A stretch of DNA of 64,000 nt, taken from contig JAVKEP010000006.1 in NCBI GenBank assembly GCA_040221375.1, positions 3,006-67,005 on the forward strand. The letters are read 5' to 3'. Position numbers and translations under genes: made by a program. Source of the stretch: SHAN690 sp040221375 (lineage in GTDB: Bacteria > Bacteroidota > Bacteroidia > Flavobacteriales_G > Salibacteraceae). Shown one piece after another: positions 51,604 through 60,701 of the stretch. How positions within the stretch are numbered: position 1 is the stretch's first letter; each line of letters starts with the position of its first letter. The notes below the pieces were generated by a model that did no database searches, was not told the origin of the DNA, and saw only the letters and a list, made by a program, of their open reading frames with translations.

Positions 51604-54476
51604 ACGAACGACAAATAGTTTACCTATTGCATGCAAGCTTGGATCGCTTGCGGCCTACTCTCGGTGGGCTCTTGGCTACCGCACTTTTCTTGATCAGCGC
51701 TTCCATCGCCTTTTCACAATCCACGCTCACCGGTGTCATCAAGGACAAAGAAACGGGGGAGACACTGCCGGGGGCGACCGTGGTCATCGTAGGAACCTAC
51801 TTGGGCGCCAGTTCAGACATCGATGGGAAGTACATAATTGAAGGCATCAAACCTGGCGATTATTCGATCAAGGTGACATTCATTGGATACAGTGACCAAG
51901 TTTACAACGGCATTCGACTCAAAAAGGACGCAACCCAGACCTTAGACGCTGAGTTGAGTTTTCGATCAAACACTTTGCAAGAAGTAATCATCGTGGGTGA
52001 ATCCGTGATCGATCTTGAGAGCGGCAAGTCTGAGGTTCGAATTGATCGCGATGCGATTGCGCAAATGGCCGTGAGGGACGTTCAAGACGTGGTCAAAATG
52101 CAAGCCGGGGTGAGCGAAAACCCTGACGGAATTCAAATTCGTGGTGGCCGAGTCTACGAAACGCAATACGTGGTGGACGGCATTTCTGCGCAGGACCCGC
52201 TTGCTGGTACTGGCTTCGGCGTGAATGTGAGCTCCTCTTCAATCGAAGACTTGAAAGTAGTAACCGGCGGTGCAAGCGCAGAATACGGAGATGGCTCATC
52301 TGGGGTAATATCCACACAGATCAGGGAAGGCGGAGACAAGCTTGAAGTAAGCGGAAGGTGGCTTACGGATAATTACTTGACCAACCGAATCAAGGGTTCA
52401 TCTTGGAATACCGACAACTGGGAATTGACGCTCGCCACGCCGATTCCGGGAACGAAAAAGAAACTCACGCTTTTCACCAGCGCAAGTGTCCAGCTCACCG
52501 ACACCTATTTTGGCGAACAGGCGGACCAACTTCACTCCTCCCTATTTTTTAGAAACGATTCGCTGTGGGCGCCGCGTCAGGACAATCGATGGTCGAATAC
52601 GGTAAAATTGGCCTATACCGTCCGACCCGGGTTTAAGCTGTTCTTTACCAACCAACATTCCTTGAATATCAATCAAAACACGCGTTCGCTGCAGATTGTA
52701 GGATTCAACACCGTGGTTCAACCTGGCTATCAATACGATTTCAGCAACGAGCTCGACAATGCTACCACGTACACGCATCAGTCGAACCTCAGCGTACTGG
52801 GCTTGACCTATTCCTTCCCCAGCAACAAATGGAGTTTGCGTTCGAATTTTGGCCGCCTCTTCACCAACCTAAGGGCCGACGCCAATGGAAGGCCGTTTCG
52901 GGAAGAAACCATCGACCAGATCTACGATCCTCGGAGCATCATCACCGACCCGGTTTCGATCTTCAACCCTGGAGATGACGTTGTCTACGTCAACGCGCCT
53001 TCGGGGCTGATCAATAACGACGGCATCAGTACCGTGTGGCACGACCATTATGTGCAGGAGTATACGATTAAGAACATCCTCCATTACTACCCGGAGTCCA
53101 AGATCCACAAGTGGACTTTTGGCCAAGAACACAAGGAGACGCAGTACCAATGGGCCGACGTTTCTAGTCCTTGGGTAGGCGCGCCCATTCAGATCAACGA
53201 TACCTTTACGACACCTTCGATCAGCGTTGGATCTAGCAACGACATTTGGAAGGCCAATGCAGCGAATGGCGGCCTGTTTGCTGAGGATAATATGACCTAT
53301 AAAGGAATCAGTGCTACGCTGGCCTTTCGACTCAATTATTGGGCGTACGGTTCGTTTGTGGATGACGCAATCGAGGATCCCGATGCGCTGATTATTCAAG
53401 AGGTTCGTTCTCAATACGCGGGTCGCACCATTCCGGTTTTCGGAAGGCGATTCCAAGCACGTTTTCTGCCTCGCTTAAATGTGTCATTCCCGGTGACTGA
53501 GAACAATGTGCTCTATTTCAATTACGGACACAGCATGCGCCTCCCGCATCCTCGCTTCATCTACGCCGGATTGGATCCTGTTTTTCAGGACCGGGGTTAC
53601 CTATCTCGCATTGGGAATCCGAACCTAAAACCGGAAACCACCGTTTCGTATGAACTCGGAATCAAGTCGCAGGTGACGAAGGATCTCGGCATCACCTTTG
53701 CTGCGTTCAACAATGACAAGTACGATTACATCGTGACGCGCACGATTGTGCTTGAAGACCAAACCGGCAGGCTGGTAGACCGCACTACATCCATTAACCA
53801 GGATTACGCCAGGATCATCGGGCTTGAATTGGGGGTGAACTACCGATTGGGTAAATACTTGCGCACGTTTTTCAACGGCGCCTATCAAGTGGCAACAGGA
53901 AAGTCGAATTCGGCAGCAGAATCCCTGTTGCAAATCCGACAAACTGGCTTCGTGAATACCACAAAAGAACAATACCTGGCTTGGGATCGGCCTTGGGACT
54001 TCAAGGCAGGAATTACTTTTCTACCCGATTCCAACATCAAGATCGGACGTTTCTCTTTGCAAGGGTTTCGCGCCTTTCTCTCGGGTACGTATAAATCGGG
54101 CCTTCGCTATACCCCTCATGTCTACAATGGCACGAACGACATAGGTCGCCCGCTGTACGTCCGCGATGACAATCGGCCTAACGCGAACATCGGACAGGCC
54201 TGGACTTGGGTGGACTTGAAGATCACGCGTGATTTTGTCAATTCAAAAGGAAGAGGCCTCTCGATCAGCATTGAGATCAAAAACATGTTTAACCGTCGCA
54301 ATACACAAATCGTAAACCCGGTAACTGGCAGGGCTTATGAATATGGCGATCCTGTTCCGGACAGTTGGCGTGACCTGGCTTATCCGGACCCCCTCGATCG
54401 CAGTGAACCCCCCACGGACCCGGCTCGATATACTACTCCTCGGCAAATCCTCTATGGCATCAGCTTCAAATTCTAA
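51597..54476 (+). CDS. TonB-dependent receptor with carboxypeptidase-like N-terminal domain
   Basis: The 959-residue protein has a signal peptide (LLATALFLISASIAFSQ), then a carboxypeptidase-regulatory-like domain (about 42-120; LTGVIKDKETGETLPGATVVIVGT, DGKYIIEGIKPGDYSIKVTFIGY), a plug (about 130-245; IQIRGGRVYETQYVVDGISA, SSSSIEDLKVVTGGASAEYGDG) and a beta-barrel ending YGISFKF with a terminal Phe. Such receptors import bound substrates or act in surface export using TonB energy. No SusD-like partner is seen. The PorV-like gene overlaps by 1 nt. Confidence 0.96.
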   Translation: MVNERQIVYLLHASLDRLRPTLGGLLATALFLISASIAFSQSTLTGVIKDKETGETLPGATVVIVGTYLGASSDIDGKYIIEGIKPGDYSIKVTFIGYSDQVYNGIRLKKDATQTLDAELSFRSNTLQEVIIVGESVIDLESGKSEVRIDRDAIAQMAVRDVQDVVKMQAGVSENPDGIQIRGGRVYETQYVVDGISAQDPLAGTGFGVNVSSSSIEDLKVVTGGASAEYGDGSSGVISTQIREGGDKLEVSGRWLTDNYLTNRIKGSSWNTDNWELTLATPIPGTKKKLTLFTSASVQLTDTYFGEQADQLHSSLFFRNDSLWAPRQDNRWSNTVKLAYTVRPGFKLFFTNQHSLNINQNTRSLQIVGFNTVVQPGYQYDFSNELDNATTYTHQSNLSVLGLTYSFPSNKWSLRSNFGRLFTNLRADANGRPFREETIDQIYDPRSIITDPVSIFNPGDDVVYVNAPSGLINNDGISTVWHDHYVQEYTIKNILHYYPESKIHKWTFGQEHKETQYQWADVSSPWVGAPIQINDTFTTPSISVGSSNDIWKANAANGGLFAEDNMTYKGISATLAFRLNYWAYGSFVDDAIEDPDALIIQEVRSQYAGRTIPVFGRRFQARFLPRLNVSFPVTENNVLYFNYGHSMRLPHPRFIYAGLDPVFQDRGYLSRIGNPNLKPETTVSYELGIKSQVTKDLGITFAAFNNDKYDYIVTRTIVLEDQTGRLVDRTTSINQDYARIIGLELGVNYRLGKYLRTFFNGAYQVATGKSNSAAESLLQIRQTGFVNTTKEQYLAWDRPWDFKAGITFLPDSNIKIGRFSLQGFRAFLSGTYKSGLRYTPHVYNGTNDIGRPLYVRDDNRPNANIGQAWTWVDLKITRDFVNSKGRGLSISIEIKNMFNRRNTQIVNPVTGRAYEYGDPVPDSWRDLAYPDPLDRSEPPTDPARYTTPRQILYGISFKF

Positions 54477-55483
54477 TGATTGAGCGCCTCCATATCGTTG
54501 CATTATGCTTGTTCTTGTCGCTTGGCGTTCGAGGGCAGCTCTTGACCAATTTAGGAGGACAGCGCGTAGGCGTGTCGACCCTTACGTTCTTGAAAAACGA
54601 CAACAGTGCACGGTCCATGGCCTTGGGCGGTGCCAACTTGACGCTGAGCGCAGACGGAATGGCCACCTCGCACAACACCGCATTGCTTTCTCAAACCAAC
54701 GGCATCCACATCGCGGTAAGCGATTTGATCATCGGGGCTGGCATGCATCAGGGCTGGTTGAGCGCTAGCGTGCCCCTCAAATCGAGCAGCAGCGCGGTGG
54801 GCGTGAATCTCAACTATTTGTCGAGCGGGGCGATGAAGGTCAGAACCGAATTCATGCCACAAGGTACCGGCGAATATTTTTATGCCAATCAACTCTCTGC
54901 GGGGCTCGCCTTCTCTAAGATGCTCTCAGATCGCTTTTCCTTTGGAGCTAACTTGAAAATGATCCACGAACGATTGGCCCAATTCACCAATACAACTGCT
55001 GCTGTTGATCTCGGATTCTTATACACCACCGATGTCAAAGACCTCAAATTCGGTATCGTTGTCCAAAATTTTGGAGGTAACTCCATCCTTCGCGATGGGA
55101 ACATTTCCGAATCCTATAATCGCCAAAACGTGAGTCTCGATCAGTTTTCCGTTCCAACGATTTTTCGACTGGGTGCTTCGTTCAAGCCCATTGAGTTGGA
55201 GGACCAAAGCGTGATGTTCGCAATGCAACTAGAGCATCCAAATGACAACAGCGAAAACATTCGGTTGGGTGTAGAATACGAATACATGCGCACCGTATTC
55301 GTTCGGCTTGGCTACAAGTTGAATGTGGCTGGTGAAAACCTACCAACGTTGGGCATTGGATACAAAACGCGGCTAGGGCGGAATACCGTAAACGTCAATT
55401 ATGCGGTAAACCCTACCCTCTATTTAGGAACACTGCATTTATTTGGATTGGATGTGATGATCAATAACGACAAGCGAGAATGA
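54476..55483 (+). CDS. PorV/PorQ (UPF0164) family outer-membrane protein
   Basis: The 335-residue protein has a signal peptide (LHIVALCLFLSLGVRGQ) and starts NDNSARSMALGGANLTLSADGMATSHNTAL, the PorV/PorQ/UPF0164 pattern, with barrel strands to the end. PorV carries T9SS cargo from the translocon to the attachment complex, so a paralogue inside an operon with T9SS cargos may be a dedicated carrier (inference). It overlaps both neighbours (1 nt and 4 nt). Confidence 0.87.
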   Translation: MIERLHIVALCLFLSLGVRGQLLTNLGGQRVGVSTLTFLKNDNSARSMALGGANLTLSADGMATSHNTALLSQTNGIHIAVSDLIIGAGMHQGWLSASVPLKSSSSAVGVNLNYLSSGAMKVRTEFMPQGTGEYFYANQLSAGLAFSKMLSDRFSFGANLKMIHERLAQFTNTTAAVDLGFLYTTDVKDLKFGIVVQNFGGNSILRDGNISESYNRQNVSLDQFSVPTIFRLGASFKPIELEDQSVMFAMQLEHPNDNSENIRLGVEYEYMRTVFVRLGYKLNVAGENLPTLGIGYKTRLGRNTVNVNYAVNPTLYLGTLHLFGLDVMINNDKRE

Positions 55484-56670
55484 AAAGGTGGATTACATAC
55501 GCGCTCATTCCCACCTTCGGTTTGTTTGTTGGTTGCGAAGGATTCTTTGGAAAGAAAACCGATCTTGAATTCATTGACGCGCCTCAATTTCAGGCCAGGG
55601 ATGTGGCATACGTTCCTGTGCAGCCAATCATCGAAGGCTTCATAGAGCCTACGGATGTGGTTGCGGGATTTGATGAACTCATTTACGTGGTAGATCGTGG
55701 TACTGAAGAGATCATCAGCTTTGACCAGAGCGGTCGTGAGTTGGGTCGATTGACGATTAAAGGAGTTGCAAAGCTCGTTCAAGATAGGCAGCTCAACATT
55801 TTGGCCATCGCATCGGTAGATTCCGTGATCAATGATGTAAGCTATACCCTCAGCGCCATCCATCGGATCGATTTGAATGCTTCGGGTATGTATGGCATCC
55901 AATACGGAGAAATTGTGCATACGATCGTGCATCCGTTCTACTTCAAAACCAGTTTCAGCAGTTTAGACGCAGAGGTCGAATTCACGTCCATAGACATCAT
56001 GGGAGACAACAGCTTCTACGTTACCCGCACCGGCCCTAGAACCAACGAGAATCAAATCGGAGGTCCGGATGACGGCATCGTTCTGTTTGATGAGGATGAC
56101 GCCTACGTCTCTAATGTATTCGTCAGTACCGACGTCGGTTTTTACCGCAATTATTTCAAGACACCGATGTGCATCACCTCACCGGCAAAGCCGCGACAGT
56201 CGCCAACGGTGAGCTTATCGAGCAACTTCTTCGTGGCTATGGCCGACCCTTCTGTACCGATTAAAGTGCAATCAATCCAGTTTTTTGAAAGCGAGTTTGG
56301 ATCCTCATACGAAGTGGAGTTATTGGATTTTTCGGACACGTCAAAGGCGAATGATTTTCTCTATCGTCCCGGGCGATTTGAAAACCCCGTAGACATGACC
56401 CTCACAGGGGATGGCAGCAACTATCTCTTCGTGGTAGACGAGGCGAAAGATTCCATTTACCAATTCACTACCCGGGGATGGGAAGGCGTAAATCCTCCCC
56501 CTGGATCTTCAGAAAGCAAGAACATCATCGCTTCCTTCGGAGGGTCAGGAGAAGGTGCTTCTCAGTTTAATAGCCCTTCGGCCATTGCCTATCTTTCTGA
56601 AATTCTTTACGTCTGTGACAAAGGCAATGGACGCTTGCTCCGCTTCAAACTCACGACAGACATCGAATAG
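55480..56670 (+). CDS. Lipoprotein with NHL/beta-propeller-like repeats
   Basis: The 396-residue protein has a lipoprotein signal (LIPTFGLFVGC). Repeated strands such as FIEPTDVVAGFDELIYVVDRGTEEIISFD, ENPVDMTLTGDGSNYLFVVDEAKDSIYQF and FNSPSAIAYLSEILYVCDKGNGRLLRF are NHL-type propeller blades. Propeller lipoproteins bind ligands or partner proteins at the surface or in the periplasm. It overlaps the PorV-like gene by 4 nt and the nuclease gene starts 18 nt later. Confidence 0.82.
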   Translation: MKRWITYALIPTFGLFVGCEGFFGKKTDLEFIDAPQFQARDVAYVPVQPIIEGFIEPTDVVAGFDELIYVVDRGTEEIISFDQSGRELGRLTIKGVAKLVQDRQLNILAIASVDSVINDVSYTLSAIHRIDLNASGMYGIQYGEIVHTIVHPFYFKTSFSSLDAEVEFTSIDIMGDNSFYVTRTGPRTNENQIGGPDDGIVLFDEDDAYVSNVFVSTDVGFYRNYFKTPMCITSPAKPRQSPTVSLSSNFFVAMADPSVPIKVQSIQFFESEFGSSYEVELLDFSDTSKANDFLYRPGRFENPVDMTLTGDGSNYLFVVDEAKDSIYQFTTRGWEGVNPPPGSSESKNIIASFGGSGEGASQFNSPSAIAYLSEILYVCDKGNGRLLRFKLTTDIE

Positions 56671-56688
56671 CGCGAAACCATCGACGAA

Positions 56689-58929
56689 ATGAAACAATTT
56701 TTCACCCTCTCTTTTCTGATATTCTTGGCGAGCTTCGGTTTTTCACAAACCACGTTGCCCACGTCTTGGGATTTCGCTACTACACCCGCCTCCTTGCCTA
56801 CGGGTTGGTCAACCAACACAACCGCCAGCTATTCGAGCGGATTACCCGACAATACGGGTGGTACGAGTCGGGCTGGTAAACTCCAAGCTACCGGACATTA
56901 TGTGACAATCAATTTTTTCGATGATCCAGGCGTCGTCACCTACAACCTGCGTGCGTACAGTTCGAATGGAGCCAACTTCACCGGAACATTTGCGGTAGAG
57001 GAGAGCGTCAATGGCAGCACGTGGAGTACACTCGAGGAATATACGGACGATGATTTTGGCAACAGTTGGACCGAGTACAGCACCACGGCCAACTCGAGTT
57101 CGAGGTACATCCGGTTCTACTTCTCTGACAAGGTCAGCGGCATCAACGTAGGCTTGGACGACGTTTCCATCGATGAGACTTCGCCAACTGAGCAAGAGAT
57201 CAATGTGCAGTACGCAAGCGTCGACTTGCCCAGTGGAACGGGGGTTCAATTCGCAACGGGGGTAGGGAATCCGATCACGTTAAAATTCGGAATCCAAAAC
57301 TTGGGTTCTGTCGGTTCGTTGGTGATTTCTTCTACTGCCTTTTCCGGTTCGGCTTCAGGAGAATATTCAGTTTCATCTTCGCCATCTTCCATCGCTCCTT
57401 TATCGAGTGATACGCTTTCCATCACCTTCGACCCTGCTACTACGGGTACACGCATGGCTCAAATATCCATTGGAAATAACGATGCCAATGAAGATCCTTA
57501 CCTAATCGATTTGAACGGCATCGGTGGCAACGGCGCCTCCGAACCCAATTCACCTCCAGCGTCTCCCACGATTGAGTATTTGACGACCTTTCGTGTGAAG
57601 GTTACGTTTAGTCAGAGTGACGCCGATCATTACTTGGTTGTATTCAAAAAGAATGCACCCGTATCGTTCACTCCCCAAGATGGACTTTCGTACGAGGTAG
57701 GTCAAGGGGTCGGCAATGCCAAGGTGGCTGGCGTTGGTGACATCGACTACTTCTGGTTGCGAGAAGCAACGGCCGATGACACCTTTTTCGTGAAGGTCTT
57801 TGCCTACAACGGCACCGACCCATTTACCAATTACCTGCAAAGTGACCCGATGGATACGGTCATTGTAACTCCGAAGCGGACGACGCAATTTTTAAACTAC
57901 TACGCCAACGTTGACGAGACGCAGCCGAGCTTCGTAGAAGACCTGCACGACGTCATTTACCCTCATTCGGTACGTTTCTACAGCAATTACGCAACCGATA
58001 TGATTCCTCGCCTGCTGGAACGCGATACAACGAACAATAAATCGGTCATAACCGGGGTGTACAGTGGAGACAATGTGGTTTTTTCCTCTCCGTTTGGATG
58101 GTCTGAAAACAACATGAACCGGGAACACACGTTGCCCTACAGTTGGATGCCATCCAACGGAAGCACCAACACGCCCGAGTACCAAGATTTTCACCACCTT
58201 TTTCCGACCATCGCAACGGCCAATAGCCAGCGCAGCAATGAGCCTCTCGGGAATGTGGTCAACGTAACTTCTTCCTATGGAGCAGGGAAACGCGGGACCG
58301 ACGCATTTGGTAATACGGTTTACGAACCGCGAGATGCGCAAAAAGGGGACGCCGCTCGTGCGATGTTCTATATGATGACAACCTACCACGACCCCATCGG
58401 AGATCATTGGGGGTTGGAAGACTTGCTCACCAACGGGCCCAATCAACGCCTCGACGTTTTGTTGGAGTGGCACATGACCGACCTGCCCGGTGGCACAGAA
58501 CAATCTCGCAATGACTACCTCGACTCACTTCAAGAAAACAGGAACCCGTTCATCGACAGTGCACATTGGGCATGTTACATCAACTTCCGCACGATGGAGC
58601 ACATCGCAGAACCTGACAGTGCTTGTTTGTTAGCTACGCTTCCGATCAAAGCTCCGGATGATACAGACACGACGATCGGGTATGAGCATGTGCAGCGCGA
58701 CCATGCTTGGCTCTTTTATCCAAACCCCGCTTCTGACCAGCTGTTTGTCCAGAAAAAAGATGGAATGCCCTTTGATTTGGAAATCATTGATCTGCTCGGA
58801 AGATCGTTCGTATTTGATGAGGGCTTTATTGGAGGCTGGATTACCTTGGAGGGGCTTCCAGCGGGTGTCTATTTGGTTTCAATGCGCGGTGAAAGCGGCT
58901 CGGAATCTTTTCGTCTGGTGAAAGAGTAA
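56689..58929 (+). CDS. T9SS-secreted endonuclease I family protein
   Basis: The 746-residue protein has a signal peptide (MKQFFTLSFLIFLASFGFSQ), a jelly-roll module (about 22-160), an ASH/choice-of-anchor-like domain (about 165-280; LKFGIQNLGSVGSLVIS), an Ig-like region, and an endonuclease I domain (about 400-635). The nuclease motif is plain: NREHTLPYSW with the catalytic His near 479, then FHHLFPTIATANSQRSNEPLGNV. The T9SS sorting domain (FYPNPASDQLFV onward) ends it. Relatives such as EndA, NucM and Vvn cut DNA or RNA non-specifically outside the cell or in the periplasm. It is the last gene of the operon. Confidence 0.93.
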   Translation: MKQFFTLSFLIFLASFGFSQTTLPTSWDFATTPASLPTGWSTNTTASYSSGLPDNTGGTSRAGKLQATGHYVTINFFDDPGVVTYNLRAYSSNGANFTGTFAVEESVNGSTWSTLEEYTDDDFGNSWTEYSTTANSSSRYIRFYFSDKVSGINVGLDDVSIDETSPTEQEINVQYASVDLPSGTGVQFATGVGNPITLKFGIQNLGSVGSLVISSTAFSGSASGEYSVSSSPSSIAPLSSDTLSITFDPATTGTRMAQISIGNNDANEDPYLIDLNGIGGNGASEPNSPPASPTIEYLTTFRVKVTFSQSDADHYLVVFKKNAPVSFTPQDGLSYEVGQGVGNAKVAGVGDIDYFWLREATADDTFFVKVFAYNGTDPFTNYLQSDPMDTVIVTPKRTTQFLNYYANVDETQPSFVEDLHDVIYPHSVRFYSNYATDMIPRLLERDTTNNKSVITGVYSGDNVVFSSPFGWSENNMNREHTLPYSWMPSNGSTNTPEYQDFHHLFPTIATANSQRSNEPLGNVVNVTSSYGAGKRGTDAFGNTVYEPRDAQKGDAARAMFYMMTTYHDPIGDHWGLEDLLTNGPNQRLDVLLEWHMTDLPGGTEQSRNDYLDSLQENRNPFIDSAHWACYINFRTMEHIAEPDSACLLATLPIKAPDDTDTTIGYEHVQRDHAWLFYPNPASDQLFVQKKDGMPFDLEIIDLLGRSFVFDEGFIGGWITLEGLPAGVYLVSMRGESGSESFRLVKE

Positions 58930-58934
58930 GCCTC

Positions 58935-59696
58935 TTAGGGAAGTAAAAATTCCCTGACTGCTGCCACAAATTCATTTGGTTTTTCGGCGTGGAGCCAATG
59001 CCCGGCTCCTTCGATGGTCAACAAGTAGGCAAGAGGGAAAAGCACTTTGATGTCTGGCCAATCTTCATCTGTGATGTAGTCCGAATTACCGCCGCGTAAA
59101 AACAGTGTCTCCCCTTCAAAATCCATCTCGTCCATCGCATGTCCAATGCCTTCGATTTGGGTCTCCAGTGCCTGCAGGTTGAAGCGCCAAGCAAAGCGAT
59201 CTCGGCTCGGGTGGTACAAGCTCTTCATCAGGAAATGACGAATACCTGCCTCTGGAATGTGAGGAACCATATACTGTTCAGCATCGGTTCTTCGGTCTAA
59301 TGCACCCAAATCTACTGCGCGCAATGCGGCAAAAATTTTCTGATGATGCACCGGATAGTACTTTGGGCCAATGTCTGCCACGATGAGCTTTAGTGCGCGT
59401 TCGGGAGAATTCTGCGCGAGCAACATGGCTACCTTGCCTCCCATGGAATGGCCAAGGATATGGGCTGAATCCAGTTCCAGCGCATCCATCAATTCCAGCA
59501 CATCGGCCACCATCGCTTCGTAGCTATGTTCATCGCTATGTGGCGAATGCCCGTGGTTTCGTAGGTCGACGATGATAACATCGAACGCGTCTGCCAGCAT
59601 TTTTCCTGGACCTTGCCAATTGTCGAGCATGCCCAGCAACCCGTGGAGGATGATCAGTGGCTCTCCGTCGCCGAATCGTTTGTAATTGAGTTTCAT
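58935..59696 (-). CDS. Alpha/beta hydrolase (YbfF-like esterase)
   Basis: The 253-residue protein has ILHGLLGMLDNWQ (oxyanion HG), VDLRNHGHSPHS and the nucleophile elbow GHSMGG with Ser84, a late Asp (in FLRGGNSDYI) and the His in GAGHWLHAEKP. It resembles YbfF-type acyl esterases; the substrate is unknown. It overlaps pdxJ by 4 nt and ends 5 nt from the convergent endonuclease gene. Confidence 0.93.
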   Translation of the reverse strand: MKLNYKRFGDGEPLIILHGLLGMLDNWQGPGKMLADAFDVIIVDLRNHGHSPHSDEHSYEAMVADVLELMDALELDSAHILGHSMGGKVAMLLAQNSPERALKLIVADIGPKYYPVHHQKIFAALRAVDLGALDRRTDAEQYMVPHIPEAGIRHFLMKSLYHPSRDRFAWRFNLQALETQIEGIGHAMDEMDFEGETLFLRGGNSDYITDEDWPDIKVLFPLAYLLTIEGAGHWLHAEKPNEFVAAVREFLLP

Positions 59697-60406
59697 GCCA
59701 GCTTAGACAAATACATCTGCACGGTGTTTTCCAACCCGAAGTAGAGCGCATCCGAAATCAAGGCATGGCCAATGGAGACTTCATCGAGTGGGATGACATG
59801 CTTGGTAAAAAAATTGAGGTTTTCTAGGTTTAAGTCGTGTCCCGCGTTGACTCCAAGGCCAATGCTGGAAGCGTGTTTGGCTGCGACTGCAAACGGGTGT
59901 ACGGCCTTTGCTGGATCCGAAGGGAAGTGCAGGGCATAGGGTTCTGTGTACAATTCAATGCGGTCAGCCCCCACAGATTTGGCGCCGTCGATCATCTGAA
60001 GGTTGGTCTCGATAAAAATGGAAGTTCGAATTCCATACGACTTGAGTTCTTTCAAGACTTCGGACAGAAAAGCTCCGTGTTGAAGGGTGTTCCAACCTGC
60101 ATTGCTCGTGATGGCTTCCGGTGGATCAGGAACCAAGGTAGCTTGAGCGGGTTTGCTCTCGATGACCAAGTCGAGCCAATCGCGGCTGGGATATCCTTCG
60201 ATGTTAAATTCAGTCTTCACGATGCTAGTGAGATCGCGCACGTCCTGGTAGGTGATGTGTCGCTCATCGGGCCGTGGGTGCACTGTGATTCCTTGCGCGC
60301 CGTAGGATTCAATTCGACGGGCCGCCACGAGTAAATCGGGGATTCCCCCGCCCCTGGCGTTTCGGATCGTTGCGATCTTATTGATGTTTACGCTGAGTTT
60401 GGTCAT
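59693..60406 (-). CDS. pdxJ: Pyridoxine 5'-phosphate synthase
   Basis: The 237-residue TIM-barrel enzyme condenses 1-deoxyxylulose 5-phosphate and 3-amino-2-oxopropyl phosphate to PNP. Typical stretches are LSVNINKIATIRNARGG at the start, GITVHPRPDERHI, RIELYTEPYA, and GLGVNAGHDLNLENL with EVSIGHALI near the end. Length fits the family. The ATG lies exactly 4 nt after a perfect -7 element. The hydrolase gene is translationally coupled downstream. Confidence 0.97.
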   Translation of the reverse strand: MTKLSVNINKIATIRNARGGGIPDLLVAARRIESYGAQGITVHPRPDERHITYQDVRDLTSIVKTEFNIEGYPSRDWLDLVIESKPAQATLVPDPPEAITSNAGWNTLQHGAFLSEVLKELKSYGIRTSIFIETNLQMIDGAKSVGADRIELYTEPYALHFPSDPAKAVHPFAVAAKHASSIGLGVNAGHDLNLENLNFFTKHVIPLDEVSIGHALISDALYFGLENTVQMYLSKLA

Positions 60407-60410
60407 GACA

Positions 60411-60418
60411 CAAATGTA
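60411..60418 (-). promoter_or_regulatory. -7 promoter element of pdxJ
   Basis: TACATTTG on the minus strand, perfect TAnnTTTG, exactly four bases (TGTC) before the pdxJ ATG at 60406. Predicted leaderless. Confidence 0.55.
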
Positions 60419-60504
60419 GCTTTCGAAAAGAGGGGAAGAGATGCGGATCGCTCAGAAATTCAGGGTGGCGTATGCAACGTGGGTATAACAATCGCGTGAG
60501 GGAT

Positions 60505-60628
60505 AGGAGCGGCAGCTCCCACGCCGCTGGCGTGGGACTACAGCGGATAGCCCGACTCAAGCGATTCGATCGCTTGAGTCACGCCCGAGGCACCAACATC
60601 TCTCATTCTACCCGGCGGTCGCTCCGCC
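60505..60628. repeat. Hairpin-rich intergenic element (possible dispersed palindromic repeat)
   Basis: Within 124 bp there are three strong inverted repeats: TCCCACGCC/GGCGTGGGA (9 bp, 3 nt loop, 60517-60537), GACTCAAGCGAT/ATCGCTTGAGTC (12 bp, 3 nt loop, 60554-60580) and GGCGG/CCGCC (60614-60628), plus GGAGC/GCTCC at 60507-60520. The linker TACAGCGGATAGCCCGA resembles intergenic repeats I remember from other Bacteroidota, but only one copy is present here. No T run follows, so it is not a normal terminator. Confidence 0.6.
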
Positions 60629-60642
60629 TTGCAACCTTCTTC

Positions 60643-60650
60643 TACCTTTG
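60643..60650 (+). promoter_or_regulatory. -7 promoter element of the CBS protein gene
   Basis: TACCTTTG, perfect TAnnTTTG, 51 nt before the ATG at 60702, just after the hairpin element. Confidence 0.5.
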
Positions 60651-60701
60651 CCCCACGTTTGGTAACAATTATGCGTCTAAGCTTTACATTGCGGTCGAAA
60701 T

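Noticed and set aside
52869..53456. Open frame of 195 codons on the minus strand
   Set aside because: Antisense to the TonB-dependent receptor barrel; composition is the reverse image of barrel codons.
57892..58503. Open frame of 203 codons on the minus strand
   Set aside because: Antisense to the endonuclease I domain, whose catalytic motifs are clearly read on the plus strand.
60554..60580. Rho-independent terminator for pdxJ or CBS gene
   Set aside because: The hairpin is strong but has no T run on either strand and lies upstream of both divergent genes.
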